NCBI GenBank assembly: GCA_018881555.1
Contig: JACAXG010000018.1
Coordinates: forward strand, 1,239,325 to 1,303,324
DNA from: Amblyornis subalaris
Taxonomy: Eukaryota; Chordata; Aves; Passeriformes; Ptilonorhynchidae
Direction of reading: 5' to 3'
Length of the DNA stretch: 64,000 nt
The first letter of the stretch is position 1. The number at the start of each line of letters is the position of its first letter. Below, one piece after another: positions 40,601-53,100 of the stretch. The notes under the pieces were generated by a model. That model was not told the origin of the DNA, searched no databases, and saw nothing but the letters and a program-made list of their open reading frames with translations. The position numbers and the translations under genes were made by a program.

Positions 40601-42027
40601 TAGAGCTGTAAGGGTATTGCAAACAATGGAAATAATATGGAGTAGTCTCTGAAAAAAAGGCTAATTTGGCATCCCCGGATTGGGAAGAATTTTGCACATT
40701 TGGTGACGAGTAGTTTTCTTGCTCCGGCAGTGCAGAGAAATATTACTGTTGTCAATAACACAAGTTATGGTACTTCTGCAAGTATAATATATGTGTTGTG
40801 ATTCATCTCCAGCCAGGACCAGAGCAAGCTAGATGAAATGACACCTGTAATGGTTAAAAGAGGATGAAATAAACTAGTAAGACCAAACTTTTCCTGATGA
40901 GTTCCCCAAAAGATGAATACACCTAAACATATGTATGTTTTTACAGGGTTATGAATGGTCCAAAGCTGTGGCACAACTTCAGATTCAAGCTGAGCTCTTG
41001 TCCCAGGCACACGACTGTGGTTAGTCAGCTTGTTGTACCAGGCTCCAGCAGGAAGGGGAAAATGTTTTTGCAGTTAAAGCAGTGCACTACACCTACAGAA
41101 CTCTTGCTCTTGCTTTTGCTGTGCTGCATGATCCCTCAAGGTCTCCAAAGTGCACAGGGAGTTGCGGCACCTCTACCTACACAGCATGTTTGCACATGCA
41201 GTAGGTCAGGGAAAGACTTGGCACCAAACTGGACTGTTCTGGAGAAAAAGGAACTAAATTTAATGTTTTTGCAGTTTGCATTGGGGTGCTTACCTGCAAA
41301 GTGCTTCAAAATACAGATTTGATTCAGTCTTGCTCCACTTGCAGAGNTCCAGCTGATGTCTGTTGCCTGCTCCTCTGAAAGCAAACTCTTCCTGTTCCCC
41401 ACACAGACATTTTTCAGGTAAGGAAGCAATAATTGTTGCCATAAGTCTTGCTTCAGGCAAGAATATTACGGCATGCTTTTTGGGAGGGTATTTAAATTTA
41501 TTTTAAAGTAATATCAATATATTGGTACAAAAGTCTTATGGTGTCATAGGAAGTAAATCTATGTGATCTGGGTGAGATGGTTCACCAGTACACAAAACTG
41601 CACAGAATCCTCCATGCTGGGAAAAAAAAATAAAGGTGTTTGGGTTTGTTTTGTTGTTTTAACCAAAAAGGAGGCTACAAGGCAGCCCTGCAACAACCAC
41701 ACGGCTGAGGGTACCAAACAGGCTCAAAGGTAGTGCCAGTGAGACCTGTCCTGTACAGCTGTGGTGGCACATGTGAGGATTTGGGCTGCATGCCAGAAAT
41801 GCTGATGTATGAAAACAGCCTCCAGCTGATTCATGGCTCCAGCAGCATTCACTCTTGTGCAGCTTCTGCACTGGGATGAATATTGAGCCTTTTGGCTAAG
41901 AAAGAATTTTAAAGAGCAGAGAAAGGGAGAAACTACTCAGCGTGAGTTAGTGTGAGCCATTAAACCCAGGCTGTTCCACAAATGAGCAGAAATTAGCATT
42001 CAGGACAGAGAATTAAGCACAGTAGGG
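37623..42027. other. Intergenic stretch downstream of the S100 gene
   Basis: About 4.4 kb between the hexamer repeat and the poly-A signal of the S100 gene. No supported exon, RNA gene or transposon was seen. Confidence 0.55.
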
Positions 42028-42033
42028 TTTATT
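42028..42033 (-). terminator. Poly-A signal of the S100 gene
   Basis: AATAAA on the minus strand, about 115 bases past the stop codon at 42148. This is the first canonical signal downstream and gives a short 3' UTR, as expected for a compact S100 mRNA. Confidence 0.7.
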
Positions 42034-42147
42034 TTTACAGTCCAGCATGCTTGCAAACTTCATGGCAGTACATGGAAGGAGTGAAGGGATCCATATCACT
42101 AGCATATGGAGCACAGGCAAAGACAGCTTCTGTGAGCAGTTTGACAA

Positions 42148-42297
42148 CTATTTGGCTGCATTCTGCTCAAAATATTTGTGACAGCAGCAAGTCAGAGCTG
42201 CCACAAAGATGACAAATTCTTTGAAGTCCACTTGGGAATCTCCATTTTCATCCAGGTTCTTGAAGACTTTATCAATAGCATCCTTGTCCTTCCCAGA
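42148..42297 (-). CDS. S100P: S100P-like coding exon 2
   Basis: Encodes residues 47-95 and the TAA stop. The acceptor TTTTGAAG at 42298 follows a T-rich tract. The exon carries the hinge, the canonical EF-hand (loop [12 protein letters not shown]) and the C-terminal helix with Cys-Cys-Cys-His-Lys-Tyr-Phe. Confidence 0.94.
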   Translation of the reverse strand, partial: SGKDKDAIDKVFKNLDENGDSQVDFKEFVIFVAALTCCCHKYFEQNAAK

Positions 42298-45200
42298 CTT
42301 CAAAAGAAAAAAAGCAGGTTGAGGTGAGAGGATGCATGACCCTAATTCAGCAGCATCTCCACCCACACCCTAAACAAGGTCCTCCATTGGGCTCTGGGCC
42401 CTTGCTGAGGTCCCAAATCTTCCCACCATCTGCACAGAAGCAGCGAGTACCCCCCTGCAAAAGCATGTGCTCCTAGGTTTATTACACCTGAGAGCTGCAG
42501 CTGTGCACTACCACGGAAAGGCATGTCTTCTACATTTAAACCAACATTTATCATGATTAAAGCTGTGTGACACAAAGCCCTGAGGACATTACCCAGTTGA
42601 ATTAAATGCCGTGAGTTCCCCATGTGCTCCCCTGGAAGGGCTCGGCTGGAGCTCAGGCAGTTTGCAGTTTTGCAAAATGGTGCTTTACTGGAGCAAATGT
42701 CGAATTTAAGCTTCATTAAATACCTCCACCCCAGAAAAGATGCAAACAGCCTCAGAAGAGCTTTGAGTGCTGCCTTTGGCCTTATGGCCCAGCAGAAGCT
42801 GCTCATGGGAGCAGGTGGCTGGAAAGGTGCCTCCCAAACCCAGCAGGATGCTGAGCTTGAGTTACCACAGCAAATCTCTTTCTAAGTTGCTGTTATTCTG
42901 ATGGAATGACTGAATGCAATCATTGGTCACAGCCAGCATGGCTTCATGAGAGGAAAGTCCTGCTTATCAAACCTGATTTCGTTTTATGACAAAGTAACCC
43001 ACCTAGCTGATCAAGGGAAGCCAATAAATGTCATCTTTTTGGATTTCAGCAAGGCTTTCGATAACTGTCTCTCACAGTGTCCTGGACAAAATGTCCAGCA
43101 CACAGCTGGATAAACACATCATGGGATGGGTGAGCAACTGGCTAATGGGTGGGGCACAAAGGGTTATAGTTAATGGGGTGACATCAGACTAGTGACCTGC
43201 CACGAGTGGGGTTCCACAGGGCTCAATCCTTGGCTCTGTGCTCTATAACATCTCCATCAATTACTTGAACACAGAACTGGAAGGGACACTGAGCAAAATC
43301 ACAGACCACACAAAACCGGGAAGAGCTGTTGACTCCCTCCAAGGCACGGAGGCCCTGCAGAGAGACCTCGATTAATGAGAGGACTGAGCAATCACCAAAC
43401 ACATGAAGGAACACGGGAAAATGCCAGATTCTGCACCTGGCATGGAGCAACCCTGGATGTATGGACAGACTGGGGAATGAGATGCTGCAAAGCAGTGCTG
43501 TGGAAAGGGACCTGGGGGTCCTGGATGATGGGAAATTGAGCATGAGTCAGCAGTGCCCTGGCAGCCAGGAGAGCCAGCCTGGTGGGCATCAGGCACAGCA
43601 TCACCAGCCAGGCAAGGGAGGGGATTGTCCCGCTCTGCTCGGCACTCGGGCAGCATCACTTTATTGTGAGCAGTTTTGGGTACCACAAGAAAGATATTAA
43701 ACTATTAGAGAGTGTCCAAAGGAGGGCAGCAGAGACCATGAAGGGCTTGAGGGGAAGCCATGTGAAGAGTGGCTGAGGTCATTTGATCTGTCCAGCCTGG
43801 AGGAGACTGAGGGGAAACCTCATTGCAATTACAACTTTCTTGTGAGAGGAAGACGAGGGTCAGACAATAATCTCTGCTCTGTGGTGACAGTGACAGGACC
43901 CAAGGGAATGGCCTGAAGCTGTGTCAGGGGAGGTTTAGGTTGGATATCAGGAGAAGGTTCTTCACCCAGAGGGTGTTTGGGCACTGCAATAGGCTCCCCA
44001 GGGAAGTGGTCACAGCATCAAGCCTGACAGAGTTCAGGAAGAGTTTGGACCCCACTGTCAGGCACGTGGTGTGACTCTTGGGGGTGGTGCTGTGCAGGGC
44101 CAGGGGCTGGACTCGATCCTTGTGGGTCCCTTTCAATTCAGCATATTCTGTGCTTCTGTGGTTCTGTGAACTGGTACCTCTCAAGGCTGATGTTAAGCAC
44201 GGCATTGTCCAAGTAAAAAGTGGCTGGCTTTTTTTCAGTTAGTTTTTTCTTTTTTTATTTTGCCAAATTATATTTTTAAAAAAGGAAGTTGTTTTCTAAA
44301 GTACCTTATAGGAGGGGTTTTTGGCTCCGATTATCTACAGGGATTTTCGACGATGCAATTTCAAAATTAAACAGAGGATGGCAGTACCGACTTGTTTAAG
44401 CTAGGAAATAGCCGCGTGGATTTTATTGGAGATCAAAAAATAATATAAATCTGATATTATACTAGAATGAAATGATATAAGCTTCTGGGAAATGTCCACC
44501 AATTTAAAATAATTACTACCTTAATTTAAATATGAAGGCGGTTTTTGATCATGGTCTAATAAAAAGTAAATTTTTCATTCTGTAATTTAATGTTTCACTT
44601 TAAATACAGTGCCTTTAAAATCACTAAAAATTGATCCAATTCCCTAGATTTGACTGATGAATGTGTCTGGAAGGTTTTATTCACTTTCAATTTGTAAATT
44701 ACAATGAGTTTTAATTTTATAAGTGAATATTTTAAATTATTTAGTGAACTAGACAAATTAGTTTTAGCCTTTGAATTACTTCTGAAATGAACAGGTGGAA
44801 TTGTTTTTTGGAAACTCTTTATAATTGAGTCCAGTCCTTCAATCCTGTGGTATTTCTGCCTGATTGATTCCACGCCTTTCCAGAGAGTTGTGAGATGTGT
44901 CAGCTATAACCAATTATAAGGCCAAAAGTATACATGAGTATTTAAAAAACACTGTTTCCCAGAATTTTTTGCAAATAAAAAAATATGGATATAAATGGCA
45001 AGAAAATGCAGGTAGAACATTTTTTCTGAAGCCAGACATGTTCTCCATTTTTTTATTGTAGTTATCAGTCTGACAGGAACATTGGAACATTGTTGCTCTA
45101 AATTTATTTGAAGTACTGGCATAAAAGTATTTTTTTTGGTCCTAGAATAGGTAAAGCAGGAAAGGGAGATGGAACCTAAGAGGACATTTCTCTTCCTAGA

Positions 45201-46679
45201 AAATTTCAGTTTTTACAGGAAATAAGTAGAGCCAGTAAGAGCAGCTGTGGGGAACTGGAAAAAGTGGTGCCTGGTCAGTAAAGGACGGACCTTTGAGCAT
45301 CAACCCATTTGGTAGCTGGCTAGTGCAGTGGCTCCCCAGCTTTATTTAGACCCAATGCCGAGTGTCTGGGGGATTTCCACACCTTCATAGAATTGTGGTT
45401 TTGTTGTGGTTTTGTTTCTTCTTACATGGAAGTGCTATGGGAACCACACAGCTCCATGCTCAGGAGTAAGACTCTTCTGTGATGCTGTTGGTTCACAAGC
45501 ACTGACCTGTTTTATACAGCTTTCTCACAAACGTCGTAATCTATCCCTCCTGAGCCACCCAGGTTCTTATTCTGAATATTGCATCTCTTTAATTTGTAGA
45601 ACGTAAATCCGGCAGGCACAATGAATCCAGCATTCATACGGTGAATTCATATAGCTTGCATGGATAGATACTAAACTGTATCAAGTACCCTGGCTGCAGT
45701 GCCCTGAGATAATTGTTAAAAACCTGAACTACGCTGGATACAAAAACTGGGAGCCACACATGGAGCATTTGGTTCTAGACTTTTGCCATTAAAAACAATA
45801 AATGTACAAATAGGGAAACATTACACTGGTGTGGAAAGAGCAATATATTTAAAAGTGTTTTCTGGATTTTGAGTGAAGGGAAGCAAAAAAAAAAAAAAAG
45901 AAACCAATTAAAAATGAAAAGCATTTGTCTCCCTTGCAACTAAAACTTTTACTAGAACATATTAAGCACTTTGAATATCTACTTAAATGCACTTTATGAT
46001 TACATACAACTCTATGTTGTGAAATATATTTCCAGGTCTTTCTTTTGCTATTAAAGGCAAATGCCAAACACTGCTCTGAGTTCATCTGTTGTTCTGGCTT
46101 ATGCATCATCTTGATGAGCATACCGATTATGTAGTATAAATACCTAGAGAAGGTAAGTGTATAAATATTTAGAGATATTCCCCATCTGCGATCAAGATCT
46201 TCAATTGCTGACAGCACAACTACCTTCACAGCAGTTGCGACATGAAGTGAGCTGATAAATCCAGGGATAAACAGAAGTAGGTGAATTCTGAAGTTGAAAC
46301 CCAGTCTATTTCAAAGCCATTGTCCTGATAACTCAAGTGATGAATTTAACAAACAGGGAATGGCCCTGCATATTAGAATCAGTTTTACACAGTTTGTGCA
46401 AAACCTTTTTTCGTATTTTATATTTTCCTACAAACCATTTCATATTTTTGGATGTAATTTCCCCGATAATGTACTAAAAACTGTTCCTGCAGGCTGCTTT
46501 AGCAGCTGCTACACAGAAATGATGCCACACTGTTCTCTTACCGCAAGGAAGTTTGGGAGCTCCTTTTCCAGGAGGGTCTTTAGTTCTGCTTTGCTGAGGG
46601 TTTGCCTGTTGCCATCAGTCCTTGCATATTTGTCAAAGACAGCAATGGTCATTCCCATTGCAGTTTCCAGCTGAGACAT
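42148..46679 (-). CDS. S100P: S100P-like EF-hand calcium-binding protein, two exons, complete
   Basis: The coding exons are 46542-46679 and 42148-42297, joined in phase 0 across a GT-AG intron, and give 95 residues, the usual S100P length. Residues 1-46 hold the S100-type amino-terminal EF-hand and begin [10 protein letters not shown], close to S100P. Residues 47-95 start [10 protein letters not shown] and hold a canonical calcium loop at 62-73 with key Asp, Asn, Asp, Asp and Glu ligands ([12 protein letters not shown]). S100 proteins form antiparallel dimers, expose a hydrophobic face when calcium binds, and regulate targets such as ezrin or, when secreted, RAGE; that role is from the family. 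Oddities: three consecutive cysteines at 83-85, where human S100P has one, and a long intron holding an antisense CR1. The start codon is the only in-frame ATG preceding the conserved residues. Another S100 paralogue is possible but less likely. Confidence 0.92.
42918..44169 (+). mobile_element. CR1 LINE copy in the S100 intron, antisense
   Basis: About 1.25 kb of CR1 in plus orientation, opposite to the host gene. The reverse-transcriptase region is recognisable by the FLDFSKAFD motif near 43036, then LANWLMGG, then [17 protein letters not shown] near 43210. The catalytic FADDTK box reads as TDHTK, so an active-site Asp is lost, and frameshifts and stops follow. The 3' end has the usual GGAGGTTTAGGTTGGATATCAGG block and terminates near TTCTGTGGTTCTGTGAA. 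It is a 5'-truncated dead copy. Confidence 0.95.
44170..46541. other. Rest of the S100 intron
   Basis: Intronic DNA between the CR1 copy and exon 1. The part at 44290-44870 is AT-rich with many homeodomain-like ATTA/TAAT cores and no repeat signature. A poly-A run lies at 45886-45899. No other exon was seen. Confidence 0.55.
46542..46679 (-). CDS. S100P: S100P-like coding exon 1
   Basis: Encodes residues 1-46: helix I, the pseudo-EF loop (around [16 protein letters not shown]) and helix II ending in KELPNFLA. The donor GCG/GTAAG follows at 46541. The ATG and about 60 bases of 5' UTR share this exon, so no separate untranslated exon is needed. Confidence 0.93.
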
Positions 46680-46764
46680 GTTGCTGCTGGAGTCTGGCTT
46701 TCTCCTGAACAGGCACGGGCTCAGGGCTCTCTTGGAGGATGGAGACTGCTCTGATTCTGGGGTT

Positions 46765-46788
46765 CTTTATGCAACTGTCCCCTCCAAT
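46765..46788 (-). promoter_or_regulatory. Candidate core promoter of the S100 gene
   Basis: On the minus strand a TATA-like CATAAAG (46765-46771) lies about 85 bases upstream of the ATG, and an inverted CCAAT box (plus-strand CCAAT at 46784-46788) lies just beyond it. This spacing would place transcription start near 46738 with a 5' UTR of about 60 bases. The region is not a CpG island, which fits a tissue-restricted gene. Confidence 0.5.
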
Positions 46789-46789
46789 C

Positions 46790-49700
46790 AGTGGTCGCAC
46801 ACCCGAGGGACAGTTATCCCTTAGCAAACACCTGTATCTGGTGTACACACCTCTGTGCCAACACCTACTCAAAACTCAAGCTTTATCGCCCTGGTGGGAC
46901 TGGTACGACCAGTTGCTCACCAGCAGAAACCAGCCCCTCCTTCAAGGTACACAGCGTGACTAACAAACGAAAATCAGATTTTGTTATTGGCTGTTTGCTC
47001 AAGATTTGTTCTTTCAGATATCCCCATGGGAGCAGAGGGCCGGTAGCCCAGCATGGGCGCAGAATATGCCAACCTGCTCAGGAGGAAGAGGAGCTTCTCA
47101 CCTCTCTTTCACCACCATAGTTAGGGACTCTGAGAGGGGCTCCAGGCTTAGACTGCCCTCTCTGCCATGCGAGGGTCTTGTTACAGACCACATGGCTCAC
47201 TAGCACACACTTGGGGTGGGATTCTCTGCATCAAATGTAGAGGTCTGCCGTGCAGACAGCTAACATTGTCCCCCTGTGCTTGCACTCAGTCCACAGTGGA
47301 TGTCTCAAACAGGTCTTATGAACCAGCATCTATTCAAGTCCAGCAAAGGGAGCCTTGCAGAGCTGCTCCACAAAGAACTTGCTCGGGTAGAGATATCTGA
47401 AGCAATAAATCTCTGCTTGAGCAAACAGCCAGTATAAAATCCATCTTCATCTACAGTAAAACAACTTGCTATTTACCTTATACATGATCAAATTTTGCAC
47501 TAAAATGGCTTGTACTGAAAACAAAAGGTCACTCTCAAGTCATATGGTCCTCTACGGCCTTTGAAGAACTTTGTGATTTGCCTGTAAACCACAATCCCCC
47601 ATCATTAGATGCCAAACTGGCTGGACTCAGACCTACACAGAGCAGAGCTGTTCCAAAGTCTGTGCTGGGAGCTGGGTGGCACCTGGACAGTGGGAGCCCA
47701 GGTGGTGGAAGCTCATCAGCTACAGACACACCAAGCTTTGGACAAGTTATGATTTCTGGTCAAGCACAGGGTAACTTGGACTGTGTCAAACTCCAGATGC
47801 CTACACAAGACCTGGAGGAGCTCATTTGAGGTGAGTTACATTTACACTAGAGTATGCAGAATGGACATACTCTGAGCAGATTATTTGGGGGAACCTATCA
47901 AAACTAGGGCATTATGTATGAATAATGCTGTTGGACCACAGGGTGCAATGTTCTCTGTAGAAGACCCTAACTACAGATTCACAAAATTAAATCTGAGTTT
48001 GGATGTCTTTGGACATACCTCTGCATCCNTGAAGATAACTTTCCACTCATTATATCTATAGACAAGTTAGCAAAAATTGGTATTTAATTAAGCAAAATTT
48101 TAAAAATTAAACTCCATTCTCCCAAATGCCTATAGCCACCTATTCCCCAGGAAAAATCTGTCCTCTAACATCAACACCACCTCAGAGCAAGACTACACAT
48201 CACATATATATGGAAATCTAGAACCTTTCTGAAACAAAACCCCTATGATTTTCCATCTTATGTTTTCCAACAAGTGATTTTGCATTTCCCAAAAAAATCC
48301 CAGCAGCACCTCAGGTTGTGTGCTTTATTTAAACAGTTCATGAGTACCATTTGTTCCTGTGGCTTCAACCTCATGACATAGTTGCAAGTGATTTGCATTA
48401 CAGGGGTAAGGGTTTTAAGTAAAGTTTGAACTTTTACATTAAAGTGCATGTTGAAACCTGTGGGTTTCTTCAGAAGAAGGAAAAAGAGTGGAGCAAACAA
48501 GTGGCGCTTGTTAGCTATGGACATCGTCTGGTGTTTGCACATACGCACAATGGCAGTCACTGGTGTGTCAAGTGCCAGGAACTTTTCTTTGTCCTTTTAT
48601 GACATATATCTGTAACAAGAATGTTAAGCATGGCCAGTAAAGGAAAATCAATTCCTCCCTCTAAAGGAAAAAAAAAAAAGTTTACTTCACGCATTCTCAT
48701 TACTTTGAATCTCATGAACCTTAGTGTCAGAAGGGAAAAAAATTGTCCCCAAAAGGGCAGAGAGGGAGATCAGCTTCAGTCAACAGGATATGTCAGTATG
48801 TCCACACCTCTGCCACATAACCTGGCAGAAAAGGTGTTCTCACACATTTTCCTCTGCAAATATATGTGACTTACAATTTTTGAGGATATGGCTGCAAAAG
48901 TGCTAAAACACAGAATAAACCACAGGGCTTGAACTTCTACTAACTCAAAGGTCACCATGGTAGTGCTGCCTGGTTGGCTTTTTTTATTTTTGATGTGTAT
49001 TTTATTTGTATTCATGCATGTGCACACATATCAGTACTGCTCAGAGTTTTCAGTTCACACTTTCTGTACTGTTTAAATATTTTCTTAAGATTTGTTTGTC
49101 ATTAAAAATAGCAGCTCTGTGCACACAGCACAGACTATTACAGTTGTTTGCAAAACCAAAACAGAGCACAAATAGGAGGCCCACACACAACAGCAGGCGG
49201 TGTTCTGATGCCAATCCATCTGTCCAGTTCCCCAGTGAGATAAGCCATTTTCTGTGGGCTTGTTTAAATTTTGTATTGTTATTTTAATGTAAAAAATACT
49301 CATTATTTGCTTCTTTCAGGTTTCTTTCTTTGAAGAATGGTATAGGTAACAGTTTGGATGAGCATTTACTGAGGGTTTATACAGAATTAGGTCTTGCTGT
49401 TCCTAACTTGGACCAAAAGTTTAAATTATGTATGTGATACAAATGTGGACTGTCACACACATAATTTTCAAAACCCATTCAGATATACCCAAATTTTATG
49501 GCGTTTGGTCATAAGTTCAGGGTTACATGAGATTTGTGTGACTTTGTGCTGATATTCTCTTAGAGAATAAATTTTATTCCATGCTCTTTGCAGCAGTGTC
49601 TGTTTTGGAAAAACTGAATAAATAGATTTATCAATTTTACTGTAAAGGGCCATTTGTGTCACACACAGATGAACAGCTGAAATGGTAAACTTCTATTAGA

Positions 49701-52697
49701 GTTTATCATCCCTTACAGCTTAGCTCATTCCTAAAGGTGCAGGATGCTACATGAGAAGGACTTTTTCACAATTTCCACAAATCTGTTCTGTATCTGGATG
49801 GAAGAAGCACAGGAGAAAGAAAACGTAACCTGAAATTACGAACTTGTTATTTTTCTTGTTTCTTGGCAGCAGTATGAAAAGCACTTTATTTTTCTCTTAG
49901 CAAAAGGGTAACATCTGAACAACAAACAAACATTGCATTTTCCACATTGAGATAAAATTATCAAAACCCTCAAATTTTCCAGTGGCCCGGATAGTCTGTT
50001 GAACTTCAAGTATCAACACACGTCATTTACTTTGCACTGCTTCTCAAAATTTGCTCTAAGTCTGGTTAACAGTTTTGAAAGGTCATTTCATTTCCGGAAT
50101 ACACGGTGAATTTATTTATGTCTAGTGAGCAAATGATGCAAGTACCACATTGCTCTGCAAAACAAAGTAAAAAAGATCAGACTAAACAGGCACTGGTGAG
50201 GCACAAGCAGAAGAGGAGCTCCTACAAGCACAGTGTGATGTGACACACTGTAGGTTCTGTTAATTCTAGACGTAAGTTTTCATTGTTTTACTACCATTTA
50301 CTTCTCAAAAATATCCTTAAAATATATTTCAAAAATGCAATTAATAACCTTACAGACCGTTTCAGTGAATTTTCAAGGCAGGTAAAATGGAGAAGACCAA
50401 GGTCAGCTAACTGGCTGTGTGATTTCCTGAGTTGAGAGCTGGGGTAATAACACTGTCATCTGGCAAAGCTGTGCCATGGGAAACACACTTTCAGCATTGC
50501 ATATTGACTCTAATCAAACACATTTGTTAGTACACGAGACATATCCACATTAGACTGTAAAATCAATGAATCTATTTACAGCCAATAAATTAATATTTGC
50601 AGTGTAAGTACTTCTGTCTAAGTTTCAATCCTAGTTTGAATAATTTCCTGATGCTATTCTTTACAGGGTTTTTTTATACTTCACTTTTAAGGTTCTTGAT
50701 ATTGAGTCTTCCAAGAATACTTCTTTTAAGTGGTAATGACAGAAAAAAGGTCACACCCTAAGGTAACTGAATGTTGTGTACACAGATGCAATAGTTTCTA
50801 AGTCTGTGATTCCTCAGCCAGTCTCACACCAGTAGCCCAAGCTTCGTTTGCTCTAACTTAACACTTACATAAAATCCCACTCAGCTATCAGCCAATCCTG
50901 CTGAGCTGTGGTGAGCATACTAAAAAGTTGGTCTATGGCATGGTCCTAAAGAACAGGAAAAAAAATAAAGGAAAAGAAAAACGAAAAGAAAAACAAGAAT
51001 CAGAAAGCATCAGAAAGAGCTGTGAAGGAGGATGGTTGTTCTGTAACCCTTAAGAGACTGAGTGAACCTTTTAGAGGAAGTTCCTATGTGTTATAGAGAG
51101 GTAAGAACATGCAAAAATGAAGAAGCCAATTTCAAGAAAGCTTTCAAGAGACTTTTGCATGCAGAGAGGAATATTTTGGCCATGTTAAGCTGTCATGAAC
51201 TAAGCACTATTCTTTTTTCTTCATTGTACAAAAACATTTTCTGAGAGAGAAGGAACCCCTAAGACAAAGTTGTCTGGTTGAGTGTCCATGCAGGCAACAC
51301 ATCAAAAAAACCCACATGCATTCTCCTTTAAAAATCCTTTTTTTTTTTCCATTTTGAAATATTAATTTATGCGCACACTGAGGATATGGGTAGGGCTGAC
51401 CTACTATCACAGAACTGTGTGTAAAGTGAGGTATTATCCATGTACACCGCCAGGAAGATTTACAAGGCAATTTGATGGAGTGGAAGTTCCCCAGGCACAC
51501 ACATTTTACAGAGCTGGCTGCTTTCAGTTTCCTGAAAGCAATCACAGGGTGTAGTGCAACTGATAAGGAGTAAAGCTTTTTCAGCAGTTCTGTCACTGTT
51601 AATGGGGCAGCAAACCCTGGGCTCAGAAATACTGGATGGGGGGCTGGGAAACGGAAACCAGAGCCTGCTTTTGTAACAGACCATTTAACTTCAGATTTTG
51701 CTTATCAGAAAAAGAGAAGGCCTTCAACAAACAAGGAAATAAAAAACGACCTGCACAGAACTGGGAGAGTCCTTGCTTTGGAGAGGGGAATCCAACCATG
51801 AACAGAGTCTCACCTAGAAGAGAGGACGCTTGAATGTGTTGAGGAAATGCGGTCATAAATAAAAATATAGGAGCTGCACTACATCGGCCAAAATTTATCT
51901 TTTGAATGTGCTTATGTCTATCTGGATGGACTACCTACCATGTGTATTAATTAGGGTAGCCATTGCTGTGACAGAACACTGGTTATGGAGTCTCAGGAGC
52001 AACCTGTAGCTGGCTGATGTCCTTGCGGCCAGCACCCAGACCCACCGCTCACACAACTCTGCTACCACACTGCACATCTGAAGGTGAGGTGTGAAAGCGG
52101 TTGCAATTCTTTCTACCCAGAGGCAATCGGTTTGAATTCAATGGTAACTACTCTTTCCATTTCCTTTCTTGCTTGATAGCAGCCTCTCTTTGAGATTAGA
52201 TCTAGAGTATTTAGATTGAGGTTAGTCTGTATTTAAAAAGAAACTTGAAATGACAAATTATAATATTGTACAGCTGCTAAACTGAGAAAGCAGAGTTTTT
52301 CTATCTGAGCAAAACAAATAATTTTGGTATTTTTGGAGTGTCTGTCACCCTACTACCTGACCTTTTTCTGCTGTCTTCATTAGAGAAGCTTATGGCTTTT
52401 TTCCTCTCTCCAGAATTAAAAGCTATAAAGTAAAAAATGGAGCAACACCTATTACTTTCACGATTTATTTCCACAGCAGTGTCAGAAGCCCTAACCATGG
52501 ACTGCAACTGTGGTAGGCCAGGCAATGTACACCTATGGTGTAGCTATGGTGCAGTCCAGGCTCTGTGAAGGGGGCTCAGAATGGGTGGACTTTCCCCTGC
52601 AAGACTCTGTCCCTGAAGGCAGAGCAAAGGAGGAATCAGCAGCATAGCTACATGCGTTTACTTTATGCTTTCTCCTCCGTCATAGAACCTTAAGCTT
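46790..52697. other. Intergenic stretch between the S100 gene and the LTR
   Basis: About 5.9 kb with no supported exon. Short open frames lack splice-consistent partners and recognisable domains. No transposon was recognised. Confidence 0.55.
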
Positions 52698-53100
52698 TGT
52701 AACAGGTTAGCTTGATTTGAAATTCCCTCTAACTATATTGTTATTAGTCCGTTTAAATTTTTTCCTCCTCTGAGATGTTTCATTGGTTTTCTCTCATGTA
52801 TCTCTACTCGGATTGGTTACACTCTGTTATCCATACCCCTTAAAGCAGCAGAGACAGAGCGAGAAATTGTCTGTCTGCTAACTCCCCTTCAAGACATGCA
52901 CCCTGCCCTCCAGGGCAGAGAAATAAAGCTTGGAATATAGTTGCAGAGGTCCGTCTCTCTCATCTCTTCTGCCTTCGCTGCTGCCTTAACGAATCTGCCT
53001 GCTGTGAAAAGCTGTCAGACCAAACAGACTGAGACCAAAAACCTCAGTTAATGCATTCGTTACTGCTTCTAAGAAGTAACGCCTAAGAAGCCACAGGTCC
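52698..53100 (+). mobile_element. Probable solo LTR of an endogenous retrovirus
   Basis: The order of elements is that of a retroviral LTR on the plus strand: a TGT start (52698), two inverted CCAAT boxes (ATTGG near 52783 and 52811), a start-site region around 52840-52860, then AATAAAGCTT at 52922-52931, the typical R-region poly-A signal, followed by a C/T-rich U5-like segment. Both borders are approximate: I found no target-site duplication, and the right end may be 50-80 bases shorter. No retroviral coding sequence or clear primer-binding site follows, so a solo LTR is most likely. A cellular promoter with a chance AATAAA is the alternative. Confidence 0.42.
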
